A stretch of 40,005 nucleotides of DNA from Streptomyces griseus (GTDB lineage: Bacteria; Actinomycetota; Actinomycetes; Streptomycetales; Streptomycetaceae): positions 199 through 40,203 of the forward strand of contig MUNB01000152.1 in NCBI GenBank assembly GCA_002154345.1, in the 5' to 3' direction. The translations under genes and the position numbers were made by a program. The notes under the pieces were generated by a model that saw nothing but the letters and a program-made list of their open reading frames with translations, had not been told where the DNA came from and did not search any database. Shown here piece after piece: positions 7,192 to 15,443 of the stretch (the first letter of the stretch is position 1; the number at the start of each line of letters is the position of its first letter).

Positions 7192-8127
7192 TCAGGACAT
7201 GGCCCGGGCCCAGACCGGAGTCCAGGCGTCGGCGGGCGGCTCCGGCCGTACCCGCACGAGGTATCCGCGCAGCGCCGCCAGTACCGGGTGCGGGTTGTCC
7301 GTCCGGTACAGGAACGTGTGCGGATAGACCGGCGTCGGCCCCGCGACCGGGATCCGCCGCAGGTCATGGGCGGTCGGCCAGACATATCTGTCCCGGGACC
7401 CGACGAGGGTGGACAGCGCGGCGGAGTCGGCGATCGAGTCCATCAGCGCCTCGGTTCCGAAGTCGGGCCCGACCGCGTCGATGCGCAGACCGAAGTCCTC
7501 CGCGAGCTCGTCGTAGTAGGCGGCCCACTCGCTGCCCCGCTTGATGCCCGGGATCCAGATCCGGTGCCCGGCCAGGTCCGCCGGGGCCAACGACCGCGCG
7601 GAGGCCAGCGGGTGGCGCGGCCCGACGAGAAGCTGCAACGGATCGTCCAGGACGCGCTCGGCGCCGATCCCTTCGGGCAGCGCACCCGCGGGCACGGCAC
7701 GGAAGGTCGCGTCGACCTCGCCGGCCCGCACGGCCTCGGCCGCCCCGGCCACATGCGCGTCGGCAAGGGTCACCACGTCCAGGTCCGTGCCCGGGTGCGC
7801 CTGGTAGAAGCCGCGTACGGCCAGTGCCGGGGCGATACGCCGATGGAGCACGTCCACACGCAGCATCCGGTCCCCGGGCCGCACCGAGGCGGCGGCCCGC
7901 TCCACCACCCGCAGGACCTCACGGGCGTGCGGGAGGAAGGCCTGCCCGTCCAGAGTGGGGCGGGCCCCACGGGCGGTGCGGACGAACAACGTCACCCCGA
8001 GCGCGCGCTCCAGGCCCGCCACGCGCTTGGAGACGGCCTGCTGGCTGATGCGCAGGTCCACGGCGGCTTCCTGGAACTGTCCGGTGTCCACAACGGTGAC
8101 GAAGGTGCGTACGGCTTCGATGTCCAC
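7192..8127 (-). CDS. LysR-family transcription regulator
   Basis: The 311-residue protein has the LysR winged helix at residues 1-60 (MDIEAVRTFVTVVDTGQFQE, then AAVDLRISQQAVSKRVAGLE and the TLFVRTARGARPT wing). A periplasmic-binding-like effector domain spans about 90-295. The GTG at 8127 has no ribosome site; TAAGGT (8135-8140, minus strand) is seven bases upstream, so the mRNA may be leaderless. It is divergent from an MFS exporter 126 bases away, and the gap holds a perfect dyad over its own -35 region. That arrangement suggests autoregulation and activation of the exporter. Ligand unknown. Confidence 0.92.
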   Translation of the reverse strand: MDIEAVRTFVTVVDTGQFQEAAVDLRISQQAVSKRVAGLERALGVTLFVRTARGARPTLDGQAFLPHAREVLRVVERAAASVRPGDRMLRVDVLHRRIAPALAVRGFYQAHPGTDLDVVTLADAHVAGAAEAVRAGEVDATFRAVPAGALPEGIGAERVLDDPLQLLVGPRHPLASARSLAPADLAGHRIWIPGIKRGSEWAAYYDELAEDFGLRIDAVGPDFGTEALMDSIADSAALSTLVGSRDRYVWPTAHDLRRIPVAGPTPVYPHTFLYRTDNPHPVLAALRGYLVRVRPEPPADAWTPVWARAMS

Positions 8128-8145
8128 GACCCGAACCTTATGCCT

Positions 8146-8164
8146 CCACAACCACCGGTTGTGG
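8146..8164. promoter_or_regulatory. Dyad in the lysR-MFS gap, candidate LysR site
   Basis: CCACAACC (8146-8153), ACC, GGTTGTGG (8157-8164) is a perfect 8-bp inverted repeat. The half-site core recurs as GGTTGT at 8179-8184 and GGTTGTGA at 8232-8239 near the MFS start. Multiple half-sites between divergent genes fit LysR-type binding. Confidence 0.55.
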
Positions 8165-8253
8165 CTCACCGACGACGCGGTTGTTGGATCACGGGCATGC
8201 TCGGCTGGTCGAATCCTCGCCGTCAACGATTGGTTGTGACGGAAGGTTGATTC

Positions 8254-9570
8254 ATGGCGGGGCAACAGCCGGCGGGGCAACAGACGGCAAGGCAACAGTC
8301 GGCGGGGCAAGAGCGGGCACGGCCGGAGCTGGGGCGCTCGTTCGGATGGCTGTGGGCCGCGTTCACCGCCTCCACGGCCGGCACCTGGCTGGGATTCGGC
8401 GCGTTCCCGCTGATCGCGATCCAGGTGCTGCACGTCGGCCCGGCCGAGGTCTCGGCGCTGGCGGCCGCCGGCCTCGCGGTCGGAGCGCTCCTCGCGCTTC
8501 CGCTCGGCCCCTGGGTCGAGGCCCGGCGCAAGAAGCCGGTCATGGTCGTCACCGACCTCGTACGGTTCGGCGCCCTGCTGGCGATTCCGCTCGCCCACTT
8601 CACCGGCACGCTGACCTACACCCAGCTGTTGATCGTCTCCGTGATCGGTGCGGCGGCGAACATCGCGTTCACCTCCGCCGCCGGCGCGTATCTCCAGCAG
8701 CTCGTGCGCCCGGATCATCTGCTGGTGGCCAACAGCCGTTTCGAGACGACCACCTGGACCGCGACAGCGGTCGGCCCGACCCTGGGCGGCGCGGCGATCA
8801 GCCTGCTGGGGCCCGCCGTCACCGTGATCGCCAACGCCGCCGGGTTCCTGCTGTCCGCGCTCGGGATCGGCGCGATCCGACAGCGGGAGGCCGAACCCGA
8901 GCACGCCCGGACCGAGAAGTTCCGGGCCGCGGACCTGGCCCAGGGCTGGAAGTTCATCCACGCGGACCCGCTGCTGCGCTCGTTGTTTCGGAACACCGTG
9001 GCCGTCAACGCCCTGATCATGGCCACCGAACCGCTGATGGCGGTCCTGCTGCTGGACGACCTGGGCTGGGCCGCCTGGACCTACGGGCTCGCGTTCGGCC
9101 TGCCCTGCGTCGGCGGGTTCGTCGGCGCCCGGGCCGCCCCGCGTCTGGAAGCCCGTTACGGACGACGCCGCGTGATGGGGACCTCCGGTGTCCTGCGGGC
9201 CCTGTGGCCCGTCGGGCTGTTCTTCGTCATGTCCGGGACCGGCGGAGTGTTCTTGGGCATCGCCGTCGAACTGGCCCTGATCACCTGCATGGGCGTGTTC
9301 AACCCGCTGTTCGCGACGGAACGCCTCCAGCGGGTGCCGGCCGACCGGGTGGGCCGGGTCCTGACGGCCTGGCAGGTGACCGGTGTCGGGGCGATCGCGC
9401 TGCTGACCGCTCTGTGGGGCGTCCTGGCGGCCCTCACCGACGCGCGCACCGCGATCGGCGTCGCCGGCGTACTGCTGCTCGCGACACCGTGGCTGCTGTT
9501 GCGCGGGGACGAAGGCCAGGGCCGGCCCCGTCCCGGTGGCCCGGAGGAGCCGGCCCTGACCACGGCCTGA
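8254..9570 (+). CDS. MFS exporter, EntS/MFS_3-like (12 TM)
   Basis: The 438-residue protein has about 12 hydrophobic segments and no large soluble domain. Its layout (short N-tail, WAAFTASTAGTWLGFGAFPL in TM1, the GPWVEARRKKPVMVV loop after TM2) fits the MFS_3/enterobactin-exporter-like group. A GGAAGG ribosome site precedes the ATG. Residues 2-21 are four repeats of a Gln-rich pentapeptide (AGQQP, AGQQT, ARQQS, AGQER), encoded by a 15-bp tandem repeat. The divergent LysR regulator probably controls it. Substrate unknown; siderophore or drug export are both possible. Confidence 0.88.
   Translation: MAGQQPAGQQTARQQSAGQERARPELGRSFGWLWAAFTASTAGTWLGFGAFPLIAIQVLHVGPAEVSALAAAGLAVGALLALPLGPWVEARRKKPVMVVTDLVRFGALLAIPLAHFTGTLTYTQLLIVSVIGAAANIAFTSAAGAYLQQLVRPDHLLVANSRFETTTWTATAVGPTLGGAAISLLGPAVTVIANAAGFLLSALGIGAIRQREAEPEHARTEKFRAADLAQGWKFIHADPLLRSLFRNTVAVNALIMATEPLMAVLLLDDLGWAAWTYGLAFGLPCVGGFVGARAAPRLEARYGRRRVMGTSGVLRALWPVGLFFVMSGTGGVFLGIAVELALITCMGVFNPLFATERLQRVPADRVGRVLTAWQVTGVGAIALLTALWGVLAALTDARTAIGVAGVLLLATPWLLLRGDEGQGRPRPGGPEEPALTTA
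8257..8316 (+). repeat. Four 15-bp tandem repeats inside the 5' end of the MFS gene
   Basis: Units of GCGGGGCAACAGCCG type begin at 8257, 8272, 8287 and 8302, with a few substitutions in the last two. The unit length keeps the frame, so copy-number change would only lengthen the cytoplasmic N-tail of the exporter. Confidence 0.8.
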
Positions 9571-9586
9571 GCGGGCGCGCCGGACT

Positions 9587-9660
9587 CCGGCCACCGACCA
9601 CGCTGCCCGAGCCGGCCACCGACCACGCTGCCCGAGCCGGCCACCGACCACGCCGCCCGC
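9587..9660. repeat. Three 25-bp tandem repeats between two MFS genes
   Basis: The unit CCGGCCACCGACCACGCTGC-CCGAG begins at 9587 and 9612 identically; a third copy from 9637 has one T-to-C change and loses the final bases. It occupies the gap between the convergent exporter genes ending at 9570 and 9709. No stable terminator hairpin was seen here. Confidence 0.85.
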
Positions 9661-9708
9661 CCGGCCCGGACGCCGTTCACGGCCCGAGCCGTCCCGCCCG
9701 GCCCGGAT

Positions 9709-11409
9709 TCAGGAAGCGGTCGCGTCGGCCCGTTCCGAGGCATCCGGGCCGACGGGCCGCGAAGTGCCCTCCGCGGTGCGAGCGCTCTCCGCGAGGTGAG
9801 TGCTCTCCGCGAGGTGAGGGCCTTCCGCGGCGCGGGCGGGACGCAGCGGACCCCGGAACAGCACGTAGAGGAAGAGAGCGGCCATCACGGCGACCCCGGC
9901 CCACATGGCGTTCTGCCAGCCGTCGACGAACGACTGCCGCGCGGCGCGGATCAGCTCCTGTGCGTTCGGGCCGGCTCCGTTCGCCGCCTCGACGGCGTTG
10001 GCGACGCCTTCGCGTGCGCTGTCGGCCGGGCCGTCGGGGACACCGGCGAGCCGGGAGTCGATGGCGCCGCGATAGCCGGCGGACAGCAGCGCACCGAGCA
10101 GGGCGACCCCGAGCGCGGTACCGAACTCCCGGGTCACATCGTTCAGCGCGGACGCGACCCCCTGGCGCTCACGGGGCAGTGCACCGGTGATGGCTTCGGT
10201 GGAAGGCGTCATCGCCAGCCCCATGCCGAGGCCCATCGCCAGCATGCCGGGCAGAACGGACAGGTAGCCGCCGTCCACGGAGACGATCCCGGCCATCAGC
10301 GCGAGCCCCGCGCCGGCCAGCAGGATGCCCGTGGCCATGGTCGCGCGGGCGCCGACCCGTGCGGTCAGGTGGGGTGCGAGGCCCGAGGCCATCATCATCA
10401 GGACGGCCATGGGCATGAGGGCCGACGTCGACAGCAGCCCCGACCAGCCGAGGACGGCCTGGAGGAACGGGAACAGGACCACGAAGATGCCCGCCTGAAC
10501 ACCGAAGACGACCAGAAGAGTGACCGAACCTCCGGCCAGTGCGCGCTCGCGGAACAGGCGTACGTCCAGGAGCGCGGCATCCCCGCGGCGCAGCTCCTGA
10601 ACCACGAAGCCGACGGCGGCGAGCACTCCGACCACGAGGCCGATCAGTGTCACCGGTGAGCTCCAGCCGCGCTCCGGCCCCTCCTGGAGAACGAAGATGA
10701 GCCCGACCACGGCCACGGCCGAGGTCAGCGCACCGCCGGCGTCGAACCCGTGGCGGAACGCCTCGCGGGAGTCGGGAACGAAGCGCAGCGTCATGACGAG
10801 AGCTGCCGCGCCGAGTACCAGCGGCAGGACGAACAGCCACCGCCAGTTCGCCACGTCGACCAGTGCGGCGGAGAGGAACATGCCGAGTACGCCACCGCCT
10901 CCGGCGACCCCGGTCCACACGCCGATGGCCCGTCCCCGCTCGTTCTCGGGGAACGTCGTGGTGATCACGGCAAGGGTGATGGGCATGATCATCGCCGCGC
11001 CCACCCCGCTGAGCAGCCGTGCGCCGAGCATGACCTCGGCCGACGGCGCGAGACCCGCCGCCGCACTGGCCACGCCGAAGACGACGAGACCGGCGACCAG
11101 CACGGGCTTGCGGCCGAGCCGGTCGCCGATCGCGCCGAGCGGCAGCAACAGGGCGGCCAGGCCGAGGGTGTAGATGTTGATGATCCACAGGATCGTGCTC
11201 TGCGAGGCGCCGAAGGCGACGGCCAGGTCGGGCTGGGCGACGTTGAGGCCCGAGACCGAGGCGATCACGGCCATCAGCGCGAGGCACACGGTGAGCAGGA
11301 TCGTGCGGCGCCGGCGCGCGTCGAGCACGCCCTCGCCCTCGTCCGCGCCCGACAGGCGCGGGGCGTCGTCCGGATCGACACTCACCGGGCCGGGCTGGTT
11401 CGTACTCAT
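9709..11409 (-). CDS. MFS multidrug exporter, DHA2 family (EmrB/QacA type, 14 TM)
   Basis: This 566-residue protein shows about 14 hydrophobic segments. Motifs include SGLNVAQPDLAVAFGAS in TM1, the loop GAIGDRLGRKPVLV (MFS motif A) and GVAGGGGVLGMFLS in TM5 (motif C position). The C-terminal tail of about 40 residues is hydrophilic and repetitive (GPHLAESTHLAESARTAEG), encoded by two 18-bp repeats at 9784-9819. The ATG has GGAAGAGG upstream. It is divergent from the XRE-cupin regulator 90 bases away, its probable controller. Substrate unknown. Confidence 0.9.
   Translation of the reverse strand: MSTNQPGPVSVDPDDAPRLSGADEGEGVLDARRRRTILLTVCLALMAVIASVSGLNVAQPDLAVAFGASQSTILWIINIYTLGLAALLLPLGAIGDRLGRKPVLVAGLVVFGVASAAAGLAPSAEVMLGARLLSGVGAAMIMPITLAVITTTFPENERGRAIGVWTGVAGGGGVLGMFLSAALVDVANWRWLFVLPLVLGAAALVMTLRFVPDSREAFRHGFDAGGALTSAVAVVGLIFVLQEGPERGWSSPVTLIGLVVGVLAAVGFVVQELRRGDAALLDVRLFRERALAGGSVTLLVVFGVQAGIFVVLFPFLQAVLGWSGLLSTSALMPMAVLMMMASGLAPHLTARVGARATMATGILLAGAGLALMAGIVSVDGGYLSVLPGMLAMGLGMGLAMTPSTEAITGALPRERQGVASALNDVTREFGTALGVALLGALLSAGYRGAIDSRLAGVPDGPADSAREGVANAVEAANGAGPNAQELIRAARQSFVDGWQNAMWAGVAVMAALFLYVLFRGPLRPARAAEGPHLAESTHLAESARTAEGTSRPVGPDASERADATAS
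9784..9819 (-). repeat. Two 18-bp tandem repeats in the exporter's 3' end
   Basis: GCTCTCCGCGAGGTGAGT (9784-9801) is followed by the same unit with one change (9802-9819). On the coding strand it encodes the duplicated HLAES-type tail of the MFS protein. Confidence 0.75.
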
Positions 11410-11482
11410 GGATACCTCTTCCGTGCGAGCCCACTTCTTCCGGGGCCGAGCACGAACGACGCTAAGCGCGACTTGCTTCAAT

Positions 11483-11498
11483 GGCATACGATCATGCC
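11483..11498. promoter_or_regulatory. -10 element and dyad at the start of the XRE-cupin gene
   Basis: TACGAT (11487-11492) lies seven bases before the ATG at 11500, as for a leaderless gene. An inverted repeat GGCAT (11483-11487), ACGATC, ATGCC (11494-11498) overlaps the -10. It is in the gap with the divergent exporter and would suit autorepression. Confidence 0.45.
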
Positions 11499-11499
11499 T

Positions 11500-12111
11500 A
11501 TGACGCAAGAAGATGGTGAGCTGGACAGCCTGGTACGCAAACGCATCCGCGCCCTGCGCGTGGCCCAGGGCTGGTCCCTGGAGGAGCTGGCCGCCCGCGC
11601 GAAGGTCAGCCAGTCCACGCTCAGCCGCATCGAGAACGGCCGCCGCCGGCTGGCCCTGGACCAGCTCGTCACCCTCGCCCGCGCCCTGGACACCTCCCTG
11701 GACCAGTTGGTCGAGACCGCGTCCGACGACATCGTCTCCAACCCGATGATCGACGGAGCCCACGGTCAGATGCGATGGCCCATCAAGGCGGAACCCGGCA
11801 TGACCGTCATCCGCCAGCGCATGACCGAGCCGCCGCCCGACAACCCCGCCCGTCTGCGCGCGCATCCGGGCCGCGAGTGGCTCGTCGTCCTCTCCGGCAC
11901 CGCGATCCTGCTCCTGGGCAACCGGCGTCTGAGGATCGAGACGAACCAGGCGGCGGAGTTCCCCACGATGCTTCCGCACGCGATCGGCGCCGAGGGCGGA
12001 CCGTGCGAGCTGCTGGGCATCTTCGACCGGGATGCCCGCCGCGGCCACCAGCGCGGCGAAGGCGCGGAGAAGGCGGACCGCCCGGCCGGGCCGGGGCGTA
12101 GCCTCCGGTGA
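11500..12111 (+). CDS. XRE-family regulator with C-terminal cupin sensor domain
   Basis: The 203-residue protein has a lambda-repressor-like helix-turn-helix at about residues 9-65 (RIRALRVAQGWSLEELAARA, KVSQSTLSRIENGRRRLALD). A cupin fold spans about 105-175 (GREWLVVLSGTAILLLGNRRL, ETNQAAEFPTMLPHAIGAEG). Such XRE-cupin proteins control small sets of transport and metabolic genes; the cupin is thought to bind a small ligand. The start could also be the ATG at 11494; I prefer 11500 because TACGAT is seven bases upstream. It is divergent from the DHA2 exporter. A very strong terminator follows the gene. Confidence 0.9.
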   Translation: MTQEDGELDSLVRKRIRALRVAQGWSLEELAARAKVSQSTLSRIENGRRRLALDQLVTLARALDTSLDQLVETASDDIVSNPMIDGAHGQMRWPIKAEPGMTVIRQRMTEPPPDNPARLRAHPGREWLVVLSGTAILLLGNRRLRIETNQAAEFPTMLPHAIGAEGGPCELLGIFDRDARRGHQRGEGAEKADRPAGPGRSLR

Positions 12112-12162
12112 CCAGTGCCGGAGCGTGACGAGCGCCGGAGAGCGATGAGCGCCGGGGTACGC

Positions 12163-12207
12163 GGGCCGGGGCCCCGCCGATCATCACGACCGGCGGGGCC
12201 CCGGCCC
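12163..12207. terminator. Bidirectional terminator, perfect 17-bp stem
   Basis: GGGCCGGGGCCCCGCCG (12163-12179) pairs exactly with 12191-12207 around an 11-base loop. It lies between the ends of the convergent XRE-cupin and PQQ dehydrogenase genes. There is no U-tract, which is usual in Streptomyces. Confidence 0.85.
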
Positions 12208-12245
12208 CGGTCCGTGCGGCAGGCCTTCCGCCCGACTCAGTGATT

Positions 12246-12277
12246 CACCAGCTCACCAGCTCACCAGCTCACCAGCT
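12246..12277. repeat. Four 8-bp tandem repeats after the PQQ dehydrogenase gene
   Basis: CACCAGCT is repeated four times without change, followed by CAGCGGCT, just past the stop codon of the minus-strand gene. It is a simple slippage-prone repeat with no evident role. Confidence 0.85.
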
Positions 12278-12284
12278 CAGCGGC

Positions 12285-13421
12285 TCACGCGGGGTCGACG
12301 CGGGAGACGGTGCCGTTGCTGCCGAGCACGTACAGCTCGCCGTCACCGCCCTCCGCGAAGGAGATGACCTCGCCGGCGCTGACCCCGAGGTCGCCCACCC
12401 CGGTCACCTCGCCGTCCGCCATCTGGAGCGTACGCAGGGTGCCGTCGCAGTAGTCGCTGAACACATAGCTCCCCTGAAGGTCCGGGAGCGCCTCGCCGCG
12501 GTAGACGAATCCGCCGGTCACCGAGCACCCGAGGCCCGTGCGGTCGTACTCGTACACCGGCGGGACATGGTTCGCGGGCTCCGTGCCGCCCCGGAAGGGA
12601 TGCGTGCCCTCCATGGAGGACCAGCCGTAGTTCTCGCCGCCCGGGCTGTCCGCCGGGGCCCAGTCGATCTCCTCCCAGTCGCTCTGGCCGACGTCGCCGA
12701 TCAGCAGGTCGCCCGTGCCCGCGTCGAAGGAGAACCGCCACGGATTGCGCAGTCCGTACGACCAGATCTCGTCCTTCGCGTTCGCGTCGGCCACGAACGG
12801 GTTGTCCGCCGGGATCGCGTACGGCTCGCCGCCGCTCGGGTCGATCCGCAGCAGCTTGCCCAGCAGGGTGTCGAGCTTCTGCCCGTTGCCGTGCGGGTCG
12901 CCGCCCGAGCCGCCGTCGCCGAAGGCGATGTACAGATAGCCGTCGGGGCCGAACTTGATGTCCCCGCCGTTGTGGTTCGCGTACGGCTGGGTCTGGGTGA
13001 GCACCGTCCGCCGTGTGTCCGGCTGGAGTTGACCGTCCTCCACTGCGAACTCGTCGATCGTGCTGGTGCCTTCGAGGTCGGTGAACGAGATGTAGAAGTG
13101 CGCGAACGTCTTGTCGAACGCGACGCCCAGCAGGCCGCGTTCGCCGTCGGTGGTGGTCTCGTCGGATATGTCGAGGACGGGTGCGCCGAGCCCCGAACCG
13201 TCCAGGACCCTTACGGTGCCCGCGCGTTCGGCGATCCACAGGGTGTCGTCGGGGCCGGCCGCGCCGGCGGACGGGCCCTGGGCCTTGGCCACTTCGGTCA
13301 GGGAGGCGTTCACCGGTTGAACCGGGGCGGCGGGCTCGTCGGCCGACGCCGTGGCCAAGGCCAACGACGTGACGAGGCAGAGCGTGCCGATGATCGCCGA
13401 GCTTCTGGTGCGAAATTTCAC
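12285..13421 (-). CDS. Secreted PQQ-dependent sugar (aldose) dehydrogenase, soluble GDH-B/YliI family
   Basis: The 378-residue protein starts with a Sec-type signal peptide (residues 1-27, ending ATASA). A six-bladed propeller of the soluble aldose sugar dehydrogenase family follows. Landmarks are GERGLLGVAFD, the catalytic-base region YANHNGGDIKFGPDGYLYIA with His150, FGDGGSGGDPHGNGQ, and EIWSYGLRNPWRFSFD. Members oxidise aldoses to lactones at the cell surface using PQQ; no PQQ-synthesis gene is in this window. The GTG at 13421 has an AGGAGG ribosome site; an upstream ATG would add residues before the signal peptide. It is divergent from the GH6 cellulase, and the gap holds CebR boxes. Confidence 0.9.
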   Translation of the reverse strand: MKFRTRSSAIIGTLCLVTSLALATASADEPAAPVQPVNASLTEVAKAQGPSAGAAGPDDTLWIAERAGTVRVLDGSGLGAPVLDISDETTTDGERGLLGVAFDKTFAHFYISFTDLEGTSTIDEFAVEDGQLQPDTRRTVLTQTQPYANHNGGDIKFGPDGYLYIAFGDGGSGGDPHGNGQKLDTLLGKLLRIDPSGGEPYAIPADNPFVADANAKDEIWSYGLRNPWRFSFDAGTGDLLIGDVGQSDWEEIDWAPADSPGGENYGWSSMEGTHPFRGGTEPANHVPPVYEYDRTGLGCSVTGGFVYRGEALPDLQGSYVFSDYCDGTLRTLQMADGEVTGVGDLGVSAGEVISFAEGGDGELYVLGSNGTVSRVDPA

Positions 13422-13750
13422 CGTGGCCTCCTGGAGGCGGCGAATGGGGGAGATCACCCGGCTGCTCGAGCGGAGTTGAGTGGGGGGCGCGAGCCGGCAG
13501 GCAACCTGGGTGGGGGAAAGGGTGTGTCACCGGCTACGGGTGAGGATAGGGGGACGGGCACGGCCTGGCCTAGACCAGCGTTACGGCATCTTCTGCCGCA
13601 GGACGCCGCGCGGCACGTTCCGCGGCGCGCTTCACGGCGGGTTCCGCAGCGCGTTCTCCGCGACCCGGCCCCTCCGCAAGTCGGTAGTCGGCCAAACCTC
13701 GACGCGAACTTGACCGGTGACGCACGCGCGCCGACGCCCGAGTCCCCCGA

Positions 13751-13764
13751 TGGGAGCGCTCCAC
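13751..13764. promoter_or_regulatory. CebR-type box 1 (imperfect)
   Basis: TGGGAGCGCTCCAC matches the CebR consensus TGGGAGCGCTCCCA at 12 of 14 positions. CebR is the LacI-family cello-oligosaccharide sensor of Streptomyces. This copy lies 46 bases upstream of the GH6 -35 element. Confidence 0.75.
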
Positions 13765-13809
13765 TCACCCTCAACTGCCGTTCCGTACAAGGTGATTGCG
13801 TTGGAAGGC

Positions 13810-13838
13810 TTGACAGCCATCGAATGCGCCGTCAGTTT
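13810..13838 (+). promoter_or_regulatory. Candidate promoter of the GH6 gene
   Basis: TTGACA (13810-13815), a 17-base spacer and a weak CAGTTT -10 (13833-13838) point to transcription from about 13845, inside CebR box 2. The implied 5' leader is about 150 bases. Confidence 0.5.
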
Positions 13839-13851
13839 GGGAGCGCTCCCA
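13838..13851. promoter_or_regulatory. CebR box 2 (perfect)
   Basis: TGGGAGCGCTCCCA is an exact copy of the established Streptomyces CebR operator. It covers the predicted GH6 transcription start, the right place for repression until cellobiose or cellotriose releases CebR. Confidence 0.9.
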
Positions 13852-13981
13852 CGAGCAGGCTTCTCCATCCGCTTCACCCTCGCCTGCCTCCCCCCACCCG
13901 ATTCCCCTACTTCTCCTTCCCCGAGCGTCACGGACCCCTGAACCCGTCCGTCGATACCCGCGACGGACGTACGAGAGGAAC

Positions 13982-14017
13982 ACGGAGCCGCAATGAGAAA
14001 CGGAGCCGCAATGAGAA
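13982..14017 (+). repeat. Perfect 18-bp tandem duplication of ribosome site plus ATG
   Basis: The unit ACGGAGCCGCAATGAGAA occurs at 13982-13999 and again at 14000-14017 without change. Each copy carries GGAG and an ATG (13993 and 14011) in the same frame, giving the GH6 gene two equivalent starts. Confidence 0.95.
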
Positions 14018-15393
14018 TCCGAGGCACCACCCCACACGCATCGCGCAGGAGGGCGGCCGCCGCCCTGTCCGCGCTGATCATGGGCGCATCGCTCGCGGTC
14101 GCCGTCCCCGGACAGGCGTCGGCCGCCGACCGCGTCGACAACCCCTATGCGGGCGCCACCGCGTACGTGAATCCCGACTGGTCCGCCAAAGCCGCCGCGG
14201 AACCCGGCGGCGGCGCCATCGCGAACGAGCCGTCGTTCGTCTGGATGGACCGCATCGCCGCCATCGAAGGCACACCCGGCGCGCGGGGCTTACGCGCGCA
14301 CCTCGACACGGCCGTGAGCCAGGGGGCCGACCTCTTCCAGGTCGTGGTCTACAACCTGCCGGGCCGGGACTGTTCCGCACTCGCCTCCAACGGTGAACTC
14401 GGCCCCACCGAACTCGACCGCTACAAGAACGACTACGTCGACCCCATCGCCGAGATACTCGGCGACCCCGCCTACGCGAGCCTGCGCATCGTGACGCTGA
14501 TCGAACCGGACTCGCTGCCCAACCTCGTCACCAACGCCGGAGGCACGGCCGGTTCGACGCCCGAGTGCGCCACGATGAAGGCCAACGGCAACTACGAGAA
14601 GGGCATCGGGTACGCCCTGCACACGCTCGGCGCCCTGCCCAACGTCTACAACTACGTCGACGCCGCCCACCACGGCTGGCTCGGCTGGGACTCCAACTTC
14701 GTCCCCGCGGCCCAGCAGTTCAAGAAGGCCGCGACGACGGAGGGCGCCACCGTCGCCGACGTGCACGGCTTCATCGTGAACACCGCCAACTACTCGGCGC
14801 TGAAGGAGCCCCACTTCGCGGTGACCGACTCCGTGAACGGCACCACGGTGCGCCAGTCGCGCTGGGTGGACTGGAACTACTACGTCGACGAACTCTCGTT
14901 CGCCCAGGGGCTGCGCACCGAACTGGTCCGCCAGGGCTTCGCCGCCGACCTCGGCATGCTCATCGACACCGCCCGCAACGGCTGGGGCGGCTCCTCCCGG
15001 CCCACCGGCCCCGGACCACTGACCGGCGTCGACGCCTATGTCGACGGCAGTCGCACCGACCGCCGCATCCACGCGGGCAACTGGTGCAACCAGAGCGGCG
15101 CGGGCGTCGGAGAGCGGCCCACGGTCGCGCCCGAGCCGGGGATCGACGCCTACGTGTGGGCCAAGCCCCCGGGCGAGTCCGACGGCAGCAGCGAGCCCAT
15201 CGACAACGACGAGGGCAAGGGCTTCGACCGGATGTGCGACCCGACGTACACCGGCAACGGCCGCAACGGCTACAACCTCACGGGCGCCCTGCCCGGCTCC
15301 CCGGTGGCCGGGCACTGGTTCTCCGGACAGTTCCAGGAACTGCTCCGCAACGCCCACCCGCCGCTCGACGGCGGCAGCGCACAGCGCGGGTAG
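13993..15393 (+). CDS. Secreted cellulase / cellobiohydrolase, glycoside hydrolase family 6
   Basis: The 466-residue preprotein (460 from the ATG at 14011) has a Tat/Sec-like signal peptide with an Arg-rich start (SRRRAAAALSALIMG) ending GQASA. The GH6 domain fills the rest. Signature 1 is VVYNLPGRDCSALASNGEL with Asp126; signature 2 is IVTLIEPDSLPNL with catalytic acid Asp173. The late WAKPPGESDGS loop is the third conserved acidic site. It hydrolyses beta-1,4 links of cellulose with inversion. It has no carbohydrate-binding module, unlike many secreted GH6 enzymes. A perfect CebR box overlaps its promoter, and a strong terminator follows. Confidence 0.95.
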   Translation: MRNGAAMRIRGTTPHASRRRAAAALSALIMGASLAVAVPGQASAADRVDNPYAGATAYVNPDWSAKAAAEPGGGAIANEPSFVWMDRIAAIEGTPGARGLRAHLDTAVSQGADLFQVVVYNLPGRDCSALASNGELGPTELDRYKNDYVDPIAEILGDPAYASLRIVTLIEPDSLPNLVTNAGGTAGSTPECATMKANGNYEKGIGYALHTLGALPNVYNYVDAAHHGWLGWDSNFVPAAQQFKKAATTEGATVADVHGFIVNTANYSALKEPHFAVTDSVNGTTVRQSRWVDWNYYVDELSFAQGLRTELVRQGFAADLGMLIDTARNGWGGSSRPTGPGPLTGVDAYVDGSRTDRRIHAGNWCNQSGAGVGERPTVAPEPGIDAYVWAKPPGESDGSSEPIDNDEGKGFDRMCDPTYTGNGRNGYNLTGALPGSPVAGHWFSGQFQELLRNAHPPLDGGSAQRG

Positions 15394-15443
15394 CGCCGGC
15401 CGGCAGGTCACCGGGGCGCCGGCCCACGGCGATCGAGGCGTAC

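Larger units (their letters stand above)
13422..13992. other. 571-bp gap between PQQ dehydrogenase and GH6 cellulase genes
   Basis: No convincing gene is present. The GH6-proximal half holds two CebR-type boxes and a TTGACA promoter. The other half (13590-13680) is a GC-rich stretch with degenerate repeats of a GTTCCGCGGCGCG type. A GTG-initiated minus-strand ORF at 13570-13764 lacks a ribosome site and is composed of Ala/Arg/Glu codons; I do not call it. Confidence 0.6.

Noticed and set aside
8257..8316. Possible CRISPR-like or regulatory array
   Set aside because: Repeats are directly adjacent with no spacers and encode an in-frame protein tail.
13570..13764. 64-codon minus-strand ORF in the PQQ-GH6 gap
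   Set aside because: No overlapping gene, but its GTG lies inside the CebR-type box, no ribosome site exists and the product is Ala/Arg/Glu low complexity.
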